DNA from: Hyalella azteca
Taxonomy: Eukaryota > Arthropoda > Malacostraca > Amphipoda > Hyalellidae
Direction of reading: 5' to 3'
Assembly: GCF_000764305.2 (NCBI RefSeq)
Contig: NW_025939624.1
Span: forward strand, 1-64,000
Length of the DNA: 64,000 bases
The translations under genes and the position numbers were made by a program. Under the pieces are notes generated by a model. The model had not been told where the DNA came from. It saw only the letters and a list, made by a program, of their open reading frames with translations, and ran no database searches. This document shows positions 1 to 9,140 of this stretch, in pieces. Within the stretch, counting starts at the first letter, position 1, and every line of letters begins with the position of its first letter.

Positions 1-793
1 GGGGACCAAACCCAGACCCAGCAAGACAGCCTGTATCTCCCATGCAAGACCAGGATCAAGACGGAGGACGATTTCTTGTGATGACAGATGACGAATATAC
101 CTTACACAGAGATGGAGTGGACAAACAAACAAAGAAAAAAAAAAAAAAAACAATGCGGACTGGCAAACCTCTGAGGGAGAAAGCCAGTCGGGTTAAAGCA
201 GAAACAAATCAAATAATAAAGGTTATGAATACTTATAAGAATCTGAATCAAAAATTTACCGGTTACTTTACTTTAGGGATCGCAATTCTCACACGTGCTT
301 TCACGACGAACGCAACTGACTTTCTCCAAGTTAACTGTAGATACGGCGAACTTGCGAAGTGATCGGCACGGAGATAACTTTGGGTGTTCAATAAATCCGG
401 AGAACCGGAAAGATGATTTGGAAATTTGTCAATGAGCTCTGGCTCATAGAAAATGGATTTATTCTGTAAAAATGAGTACATGAGCATAAATGGCAATGTA
501 ATTTGAAAAATTATCATAGTCAAAGAAAAGTTTCATGATTCACAAATGGATATATCGACATCAATAATTTTATTTTAGGGTACACCTTAGGTAGTTTGGA
601 AGATATTCAATGTACGCTAAATTTCTTGAGTCACGGCCGTGAGACAGGCCACGTTTTTGTCCAGGAGGTACTTGGTGTTTCATGCTCTTATTCAAACTCA
701 GTTAAAAAGTTGAATCAGTATTGAATTCTTTTCAGTTTTGATGATACAACAATTCATGCATTAAAAAACACGTTACTGTCACAATATATTATA
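1..793. other. Unassigned AT-rich DNA, no gene seen
   Basis: I see no recognisable gene. A run of 16 A lies at 135-150. Two short open frames overlap antisense to each other (42-362 on plus, 263-523 on minus); neither resembles a protein I know, and their mutual overlap argues that both are chance. Confidence 0.6.
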
Positions 794-822
794 GGGTTGG
801 GTTAGGAGGTTGTGTTAGGTTA
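794..822 (+). repeat. Degenerate TTAGG-like patch
   Basis: The stretch carries GGTTAGG and GTTAGGTTA, which resemble the arthropod telomere unit TTAGG. It is short and imperfect, so it may be only a GT-rich patch rather than telomere-derived DNA. Confidence 0.3.
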
Positions 823-842
823 CAGCTCACGGTACCATGGAT

Positions 843-1107
843 CATGGTTGAACTATATAAGGTTGAACTACGAGGATTTCCGTCTTCCTGTTCAGCTTTC
901 TTGTTACATCACTGAGATTGAGATACGTAAGCAATCCCGTCATTCCCAAGACGAATTGGTTGGCTGGTTTGATCGCATTTCGGTGAATGGTTAAAGCCCG
1001 TGACGTCACGGGCGTCACTGAGATCAGTGACGTCACAGGCTAACAACAGACTATATCCGCAAAAATGAGCTTCTCATGGGTCAACCTTATACACTAGTTC
1101 AACCATG
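843..1107. mobile_element. 265 bp miniature inverted-repeat element
   Basis: The left end starts CATGGTTGAACTA and runs into TATAAGGTTGA. The right end, read on the minus strand, gives CATGGTTGAACTA, then four further bases, then the same TATAAGGTTGA. These form terminal inverted repeats of about 25 bp around a ~210 bp core with no coding potential. No target-site duplication is obvious by eye. The core holds two strong palindromes at 996-1031. A non-autonomous DNA transposon (MITE) is the simplest reading; the superfamily cannot be named from this copy. Confidence 0.65.
996..1035. promoter_or_regulatory. Paired palindromes with two TGACGTCA octamers
   Basis: Bases 996-1013 form a perfect 18-nt palindrome centred on TGACGTCA. 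Bases 1014-1031 form a second inverted repeat, GTCACTGA/TCAGTGAC, with a 2-nt centre. A second TGACGTCA lies at 1028-1035. TGACGTCA is the known consensus site of CREB/ATF bZIP factors. Function is inference only: no transcription unit is visible nearby and the sites lie inside a miniature transposon. Confidence 0.4.
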
Positions 1108-1115
1108 CCATTGAT

Positions 1116-1160
1116 GGGAGCAGAGAGGTGCAGGTTCGATCCCAGCTGGCTCACTGCTAC
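1116..1160 (+). repeat. tRNA-like B-box, possible SINE fragment
   Basis: GGTTCGATCCC at 1133-1143 matches the RNA polymerase III B-box consensus GGTTCGANTCC at 10 of 11 positions. It is flanked by GCAGG and CCAGC, which could pair as a T-stem with one mismatch. I cannot find the matching acceptor, D or anticodon arms upstream, so this is not an intact tRNA. A tRNA-derived SINE head or tRNA relic is likelier than a gene. Confidence 0.35.
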
Positions 1161-1415
1161 AGTTCCTGGTAAAAATCAGCGAAGTGGCCGGGCGGTTAAG
1201 CACAGTTAATTGCGCGTTTGCCACCGCAGTGAGTTGCGCGTTTGACACCACAACAAGCTGTGAATGTTCTGCGATGTTAAGAATCGGTGACAGGTCTAAA
1301 TGCCTAATCAACGCTGAAAGCTGTAATCTATACAGTATTGTATTGTAATGTGTTGCTTTGGTACTGTAATAGTTCCGTGCCAATTTGTTGTCGGAATGTG
1401 TTTTAACTTTCTTCG

Positions 1416-1970
1416 CTACTAAAATTGCTCATCGCATTACCACTTCCATTGAAACCGGTATATACAAGAAATTCTGGAGAAGCTCAATTACGCTGAAAAA
1501 CGAATGAAAATTCGGTTGTTTAATCGTATGATAGCCAATTTAAGTTATTTCAAATGAAATGCCTGACCACATGCCTGATGAAGGATGAAGCGACACTCCA
1601 TTTCATATAATCTTGAAAATTACAAAAAGTGCCAGCAAAGATTTCATTTCATATTGATTAAAGTTAAAATAGATTGGAAAATTGAATTCAAATGGAATCG
1701 TGTCTTGAACTCCAACCATAGACCCTTAGGTAGGTAGACGTCTCGGACGAATTTACGGCCGGACCCACGGCCGCAGGACTCCAAACATAGAAAAAAACCT
1801 AGCCAATCCACGAAAACCTCGCAGGTTAGGTCTAGTTAGGAACAGGTTCCATTAAAAATACAAAAAACCTAGAAAACCCATAAAAGCACTAAGAAAACCT
1901 TTCCGGCCGCGAGACCGGCCGCGGGTACGGCCGTAAATTTGTCCGAGACCTCTTAGGTAGCCAGAGTGCG
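1416..1970 (+). repeat. Direct duplication, copy 1 (interrupted)
   Basis: Bases 1416-1733 match 3565-3883 almost collinearly with few substitutions and small indels. After an insertion (1734-1951) plus a repeated CTTAGGTAG, the match resumes as CCAGAGTGCG at 1961-1970, against CCTGAGTGCG at 3884-3893. The two copies start 2149 bp apart. No coding content is recognised in the unit. Confidence 0.85.
1734..1951. mobile_element. 218 bp TIR element with 9-bp target duplication
   Basis: Near-terminal inverted repeats of 34 bp lie at 1740-1773 and 1916-1949 with three mismatches; both read GTCTCGGAC at the outside and then ATTTACGGCCG. The element is flanked on both sides by CTTAGGTAG (1725-1733 and 1952-1960). 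The paralogous unfilled site at 3875-3893 has a single CTTAGGTAG, which directly supports an insertion. A 9-bp duplication is typical of Mutator-like elements and is also seen in some Merlin or hAT-like families (8-9 bp). No transposase is present, so the element is non-autonomous. Confidence 0.8.
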
Positions 1971-2010
1971 TAGGTAGCCATAGACCCTTAGGTAGCACTT
2001 TCACGATGTG

Positions 2011-2098
2011 CATACTAGTGCTGGATACTAGTATGCGTGGAATACTAATACTAGTAAAGCGTGGAATAATAGTGCTGGATGTGCACTTCCACGCTTTA
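2011..2098. repeat. Nested small inverted repeats
   Basis: CATACTAGT and ACTAGTATG form a 9-bp dyad at 2011-2035. A perfect 12-bp inverted repeat, TAAAGCGTGGAA (2055-2066) and TTCCACGCTTTA (2087-2098), follows at once. The words ACTAGT and GTGCTGGAT recur within the patch. It may be a relic of a small foldback sequence. Confidence 0.55.
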
Positions 2099-2480
2099 TA
2101 AATCGCATAACATGGAAACGGAAAGCTTAAAATATTGACGTCGTTTAAAATTAAAAAACATTCATCGATATTGTGGTGGGAATTGAGGTGCTATAGACAT
2201 TTAATTAAATGTAAAATGAGAGTTCAATTGAAATTAATGCCCTTTCAAGGCATTAACTGAAGTTATCATGACCCAAAATGAAATCAGTGCAAAAAAACAG
2301 TCACCCTTTCAGAAATAAAAACAATTTTCAGATTTTTTTCAGACCCGTGTAATCAAAGTTAAACTTGTAAGAACAGCAGACTGGGTTACCAGTTTTTCCC
2401 GGCGCATTTTTGCGGTCGTTCCTGAGTGACGGATAAATGATCGTTATACGTGTACGTTTATAATCAATAGTTGATTGATT

Positions 2481-2738
2481 GGCGAATAGTTGACGAATAA
2501 TTGATCGATTGCGGCGAATAATTGATCGTTTGCAGGAGGCGAATAGTCGATCTTATATATATGGCGAATAACTAATCATGTGCACTTGGCGAGTAAGTGA
2601 TCACTCGCATATGGCGAATAACTGATCGTATGTATATGGCGAATATTTAATCGTGTGCATGTGGCGAATAGGTGATCGCGTACACGTGGCGAATAAGTGA
2701 TCGCTTGCCCGTGGCGAATAAGTGATCATTTTTTTGTG
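2481..2738 (+). repeat. 25-bp minisatellite (GGCGAATAA..TGATCG)
   Basis: GGCGAATA recurs at 2513, 2538, 2563 (then GGCGAGTA at 2588), 2613, 2638, 2663, 2688 and 2713, an exact 25-bp spacing. Each unit then has a version of GTGATCG and a variable CATGTG-like tail. A looser start is seen from 2481, and degenerate units run on to about 2810. Confidence 0.92.
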
Positions 2739-3090
2739 ACGGAAAAATGACTTGTATGATTGATATAGCCTGCATGCGACTGATCGTTTGCATCTGGTGA
2801 ATGTCGTATGTATGTCGTGTATGTGAGGCTTCGCTAATTTTGTTTATAGAGACCCAATCTAAATGCGGTGGACGACGTCTGAGTTGCCCATCCTTTGGTG
2901 CGGAATTAAGATTCGAATTCACCATCAAAATGAGAGCACCATCACATGAGGGCATAAAGTGCTCTCTTCTTTACATGAATTTAGAAGACATTTTAAAAAT
3001 CAGTATAGCACATCCAATCATTTTAATCAATATGGAAACTATTTAGCCCTCTTTTCAACCAATATTACACTTCTCTTTAACTTCACTTCT

Positions 3091-3480
3091 TGTTTGTCTG
3101 TTTGTCTGTCTGTCAGCTCCAATTCTTCTAATGTCTAATCGAAATTTAACACACTTCTAGTTATCCTATCGATCTGAAATTTTGCACACTTGCGTAAAGT
3201 TGGCGACAATGCATGCCCCAAATGACAAAATAAAAAATTTTAAGAATAAAAATTTTTTTAATATTAAAAAAGCTGCAAAAATAATTTTGTCAGCTACAAA
3301 TCTCATAATAGATATTTGACACACTTTTACCTGTCCAATGATACGAAATTTTGCACACTTGCGTGAAGTTGGAGGCAATGCATGAATCAATAGACAGAAT
3401 AAATAATTTTGAAACAATTTTATATATTAAAAAATTTAAAAATTAATTTTTTTAATATTCGAAAATAAAATTAGAAATTC
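3091..3480. repeat. Dispersed repeat with TGTCTGTC head, two monomers
   Basis: A TGTTTGTCTGTCTGTC tract leads into two related monomers. The 20-mer GAAATTTTGCACACTTGCGT occurs at 3176-3195 and 3345-3364 (169-bp spacing), each followed by AAGTTGG and GGCAATGCATG or a variant. A related sequence is at 38275-38450. The composition (GTCTG head, CACACTTG words, AT-rich tail) fits an old interspersed repeat; the class is unknown. Confidence 0.6.
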
Positions 3481-3564
3481 ATTGTACATCTGTAACATTG
3501 GAAACACTGGATTCTTTAGAAGTGTTGTCTTTGAAAAGTAATTTTTAAACGTATATTATTTTCA

Positions 3565-3893
3565 CTACTAAAATTGCTCATCGCATTACCACTTCCATTG
3601 AAACCGTTAAATACATGAAATTCTGGAGAAGCTCAATTACGCTGAAAAACGAATGAAAATTCGGTTGTTTAATCATATAACAGCCAATTTGTTATTTCAA
3701 ACGCAATGCCTGACCATATACCTGATGAAGGATGAAGCAACTCTCCATTTCAGATAATCTTAAAAATTACAAAAAGTATCAGCAAAGAGTGGGGCATTTC
3801 AAATTGATTAAAGTTAAACTAGATTGGAAAATTGAATTCAAATGGAATCGTGTCTTGAACTCCAGCCATAGACCCTTAGGTAGCCTGAGTGCG
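3565..3893 (+). repeat. Direct duplication, copy 2 (unfilled site)
   Basis: This copy is collinear with 1416-1733 and continues through CTTAGGTAG (3875-3883) straight into CCTGAGTGCG, without the 218 bp insertion found in copy 1. It therefore keeps the pre-insertion arrangement. Confidence 0.85.
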
Positions 3894-6800
3894 ATCCGCT
3901 TTTCACTTTGAGTTTCACCGCCGCTCGTCTCGAGTCTCGTTCAGCTCCCTGAAGGATCATTTTAAGCCCCAGCTCAGGTGAAAATTGCCGGCATTCCTTG
4001 AGAAGCTCGTCAGGTTCTCCAATTGCAGCTCATGCCAATAGAATAAACCTAATAGCCTTCCCTTACAGTTTCCCCTTTCGCAAGCAGTTTGAGTATATAA
4101 AGATCAAAAGGCTAGCGAGAAAATACAATGGAAGGCTCCTAAAACCTCTCTCGAGTGCCTCGTGAGGTAGAAATTTAAAAGGCACAGGAGAATATTTTCC
4201 CTCTCCGATGGCATCAATGGAGGAGCCATTTTTACCTGACTCCAATGTAGAAACAATTGCAATTGCAAGTTGGTTTTGCACAGTGGTAAAAATAAAAGAC
4301 AAAGTCCCTATGTTCACATGTGGGAATTTGTTCGCAAGGTGTCCAGGTGATCCATTCATTGCCATGTGTAGCGAGTTATAATTCCAGTAATTCAAGTAGC
4401 CGCCAAAATTACTTTTAAAGCAATTGTAACTCATTCATACTTCTTCAATGTTTGATAAACTACAAATTCGTGTCAATTAAGACGATAAATAAACAACACG
4501 CAGCCGTCTTTTGTGACTCGGTGTTTTCTTGCATTTACGCAACAATATTTTTCTTGAGATCCATTGAATTTCGTCGGAAAAATACTCTCTAAACCGTGAG
4601 TCAAATGCTCAGTTCATGCAATTGTTTATGTTGATTGCATGGGAAGAATGCTTCGGCGGACCTATTTCGAATCTAATACTATTAGATCTTATACGAAAAT
4701 ACCATTTTGGACCTATTTCGGATCCAATACTAATTTATGTTGATCGCTGAAACAAGGGTGTTCTAGATTCAACGACCACACGAGCGATGATGATGAGACA
4801 AGGCTGAAATGAAGCTACAGGTAATTAAACTAAAGAAGAATGAAAAAGAGAATTTAGAAGAAAAATGTTAGAAAAGAGAATTTAGAATTAGTTCGGATGG
4901 TGTGCAAATAGTAAGATACTTTTGGAAAAATGAATAATTATACTTCGTTTTGTTAATAGACAATAATTAGTCTTAATAATGGTGCATATTATATGTTCTC
5001 ACGAGAGTATCAAGGCTCGATGAGGTACCTCAGTCTATTGATAACATTAAATTTCGGCAGCGACCTCTAGATTCCTAGATGTCGCTTAAATACTCGAGAA
5101 GAAGTAACACACGAATAAATGTTGCGGGAGTTGTTAAATGAAAAATTAAAATAATTCGATGAGTGTAAGAATCAAATTCAGAGCGGACATGTGGTACGCG
5201 TATTAAAACACTCGTTGAAAAATTATGTTTATGTGATCTTGCATTACGTGCGTTCTCACATGTGTGCGCTGCATATGTTCCAATGCGCAAGCCACAACCT
5301 ACTCGATAATTACACATGCAATGACGCTCACGCTCTAACTGGAAAGGTTTAAACTTTAAATGCTTCCTGGATTCAAGTGCACGCATCAAAAAGAGCTTTT
5401 AGTTGTACACCTGCCAGTGCGTACGGGAGGGTCTACCTCCCGCACCCCCACAGAGGCAAAGCGTTAGCCGTTGCAACAAGCCAAAAAGGCTTCAGTAAAC
5501 AACTAACAGTGACCCAACACGTTTTGACGAATGAACAATGTTTTTCAAAAGATTTGAATGGTTTTGTCTCCCTCAATGAGCTGTGCGGCTTGAAAACAAT
5601 TTAATTGTAAAGACCATTGAACTTGTAGACGTTGGACAGGAAAAATTTATATTTTGAGTGCTTATGGAAGTGCTTCACTGATTTCGAATTGTCTGTAGAT
5701 CACTATTCTGCAAGCCCATCAAATGATTATTTCTCCAACAATATAAACGTTCAGCTATGGGCATATCTCTGCTTGAGCGGCTATATAAGTTATTCTTGAA
5801 GATGTGCTCTTAGTCGGAATTTCCAAGCATCCCGACGGTTGACAGCTTAATTATTGAAGATTGCTGCCCTAGCTGTCTCGTCGGTGTTGACCTACAGTCG
5901 AACAAGGACTCTGAAGTGAAGGAGCACGAGTTCAAACAGGATACAGGCTCCCATTTGTGCGCAACTTATTCGATTTCACATTACTATTTTAAATTTCGTC
6001 ATATTGTTTGGTTGTCAATCCAAGAGTTTAGAGTGCAGTTGATAATTATAAAGCTTGAGAAGAACTTCATTTTAGAGATCATTCCTCCCAATGCAAAAAA
6101 AAATATTTGTTGTCCGTTGTGAAGTTTGATCATGCTCGTTTGCCTCAGGTTCGAATCTTTAATTCATCGCGCCAACTGGATAAATTTGTGGAACGGAAGA
6201 TTGTGCATTTAGGAGAATCAACTGGAGTTACTTGGTTAGGCCAGGCTGTAGGTCGAATGGCTCACAAGTTTGATGTGACAAGACTTAAATATGACAAGAC
6301 TTCAAGGCCTCATTGTAAGTAAATGTTTTCCTCGGATTCTGTTACTTATTGCTGTATTGAGTGGTATCGTAAGGTTAGTTAGTTACTTGAGTAAAGCATC
6401 ATGCAATGATGCTAATGATGCTAGAGTAAAGCATCAGAGTAAAGCATCATCATTATTAATTTGTAATTTGTTTATTGTTAACTGTAAGTAATTCCGGATT
6501 GATTCCGGAAATTTCAATCAAAGGCAGCAACGTCAAAATGAACCTTAATTGCAGCGTGAATTTCGGCGAAAGTTTTGATTCACTTCTTTCTGTCATCGTT
6601 GGACCCTGAATTTTGAGGCCCTTGCAAAACAAATTGCTCGATATAAATTTAAGGTGATGAAAGTTATGTGACATGATGCGGCAATTAATTTAACTGTTTA
6701 TCTTAAAAACAATGTAGTTCAATCAGAAGGATGTATTGATGGAATAGGTAAATTAGTCTTGACTTGCATTACCTCGAATAACTTATTTTCATGTAGCAAT

Positions 6801-7732
6801 TGGAATTTCTTTCTTCGGAAAACGATTTTTTGCCCTCATTTTAGAAAAAACGCCAAGCCAAAATGGTTACTAGTTACAACCTTAGTCTATGCATTGAAAA
6901 TGAGCCTCTGATAGGCTTTCCTCTTGTCTTAAACTAAGCTATTAGTTCAAGGCTGCATATATATGGCGTATAAAGAATCAAATGCCCCATCTCTTTCCCC
7001 ACTATACGGAGGAAGGGAGAGGGCATTTTTAACGCACTTTTCCGATTCGGTTGTGTCCGTCCTAAAGGGAACAGGTGCCAAATATGCACGCCCCCGATCG
7101 CACCAAGCTTGCTCGGTCTATGACCGGATTCTAATCGGACGCTTATTTTGCTCGTGCAACCAGAGCGTAAAGCTGAAATAGAGCAGCTAAATTTACGCGC
7201 TAAAGGAGTCTTTAATTCAGAATCTAACCACCCCGCAAAATTTCGACATGGACTGTCTGTTTGTTCAGACCTTTTCTTCAGAGACGTTCGCTGGTGACAA
7301 GTTTACTTTCGTTTCATGTGGAAGCATCGTATTTTAAGGCTAAAAAACTGATGAAGAAGACAGGAAATCTTCTCAGTCTTTACCGATAGAAACATTTGCG
7401 CTAACTTCTGCGAGTGTAGGAGGTTATGTTTGCTAGAATCCCTCTTGTTCAGACTCCAATTAGCGTCTGTTCAATCGAACAGCCGAGTTTTAAGTGGACA
7501 GCTCAAAGTTCGGAAAGTTTTCTCAAGGAACTCCGAGCAAATGTTAGCCTTGCCAACCTGAGGGACGTGACAATCATGGAGGCTGGCAGCCAGAAGAAAC
7601 CTGACGAATTAGCGTTCGTAATTAAGTTATTCCAGAGAGCAGCGAGGACCAAAAAATAGATAAGGTTCACGCGCGCTGTCTGGTCCAGAAACGTCTGGAA
7701 GTTGTACTCTGTACGCGTGGGCTAAGGTATGA
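3894..7732. other. Single-copy AT-rich stretch, no gene recognised
   Basis: The longest open frame is 4063-4434 on the minus strand (123 codons, a hydrophobic segment near the C-terminus); I recognise no family. Other frames are 60-105 codons (for example 5075-5389 minus, 7426-7659 plus) and unrecognised. A short direct repeat with GGACCTATTTCG occurs twice in 4660-4735. Nothing else stands out. Confidence 0.5.
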
Positions 7733-8118
7733 GGCAACACTAGGTGAGTTAAGACTGAGTCTGTAAAGGCTGCAATATACCAACGTTAGTTAAATGAGTC
7801 GTAATTACAATATAGTATATAAGTCAACGTATCTGGCAAGACTCTGATTAAAGACAGAGCCATCGAAGACTAGAATATTTATAAGTTAGTTCAATTAGTC
7901 ATAATTCTAAGGCAGTAATATAAATCAACGCGTCAGGCAAGACTTTCAGACTAAAGACTGAGCCAGCGGAGACTAGAATATTTGAACGTGAGTTCAATTA
8001 TTCATGATTCAAAAAGTATTATAAATCAACGGATCAGGCAAAACTCCGAGAGCAAAGATAGAGCAACGAAGTTTAAAATATCTCAACGAGATTTCAATTA
8101 TTCATGATTCCAAGTCAG
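7733..8118 (+). repeat. 101-bp tandem repeat, four diverged copies
   Basis: GGCAA recurs at 7733, 7835, 7936 and 8037. Later units share GGCAAGACT, an AAAGACAGAGCC-like word, GACTAGAATATTT, GTTCAATTA and ATAAATCAACG in the same order. Copies are clearly diverged, which suggests an old duplication. The first copy is the least similar. Confidence 0.8.
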
Positions 8119-8824
8119 GACTTAATTTAGCTGAAACATAGATGACTTTGAGTGCAGTGTATTCTTGAGTCTTCAAAAAACATGACGGCATGATAATATG
8201 ATCGCATTGTCTGCTATTACCCAATGCATCTGATGTGAGATTTTATTCAATCTGAAGGTAATAAAACATTCTAGGTTCTCATGTATTTAGACGAACACTC
8301 ATACATTTAGAATAGAAGCGAAACTAAAAAATTAAAAACATTTAAAGCGATGTTCCTTGCTGTTGTTAGCCTAAACACTGGACGCCAGGTTTACATTCCC
8401 ACGCAGCAATGCGAGGCAAAAATATTGGAAGATTTTTTAGTTAAGTTTTAGGAATGTTTTAGTTTAGCAATTTAATTCAGAAACGTATCGCCTTTAGTGG
8501 GAATGATTAGATGCACTACGTGTGCATCCAATTACTATTGCTAGGAAATTAGCATTAAATTATTAGTTCAATAGAAATTATCAGGTGCAAAATTTAGCAG
8601 AATATGTCAATGATTGCTCAATATGAACGAGGTGTTGCAACCGTTGTTCGCATCATTTCAACATTAAGAATGCTGCTTGATTTTTTCTAGCTAAATTTAA
8701 AAGCTAGATATTTTCAATTCGATCCTGTTGAATAACATACCTCGCAAGGCAGTATCTTGAGTACGTTACAAAACAAGTAAGTTTCATTGTTGAATGCCTC
8801 GCGAACGTGTTCATCAACGGCAGA
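8119..8824. other. Unassigned AT-rich DNA
   Basis: I see no open frame of note, no repeat array and no RNA-like structure in this stretch. Confidence 0.5.
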
Positions 8825-9140
8825 GTTGCCAGAATTGTTTCGTTCGTCAACAGCAGTGTTGCCAGACCTGCTTCGTTCCTCAACAGCAGCGTTGCCAGTA
8901 CTGTTACGTTTCTCTACTGCAGTGCTGCCAGCACTGTTCGTTTCTCCACAGCAGTGCTGCCAAAACAGCTTCGTTCCTCAACAGCAGTGTTGCCAGAACT
9001 GTTTCGTCCCTCAACAGCAGTGTTGCCATCACTGTTTCGTTTCTCTACAGCAGTGTTGCCAGAACTGCTTCGTTTCTCAACAGCAGTGTTGCCAGAACTG
9101 TTTCGTTCCTCTACAGCAGTGTTGCCAGAACTATTTCCGC
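8825..9140 (+). repeat. 33-bp minisatellite (~9.6 copies)
   Basis: Units begin GTTGCCAGAACTGTTTCGTT and end CTCAACAGCAGT or CTCTACAGCAGT. The spacing is 33 bp from 8825 onward. Because 33 is a multiple of 3 and the unit lacks stops in several frames, overlapping repetitive open frames of 131-149 codons appear on plus and one of 135 on minus. These frames are by-products of the array rather than genes. Confidence 0.95.

Noticed and set aside
4063..4434. 123-codon minus-strand frame with a hydrophobic C-terminal segment
   Set aside because: It is the best non-repeat candidate but short, unrecognised and without visible splice or promoter context. A protein search would decide; a conserved hit would overturn this.
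6149..6159. B-box-like GGTTCGAATCT
   Set aside because: A single 11-mer match without a T-stem or any other tRNA arm; chance is likely.
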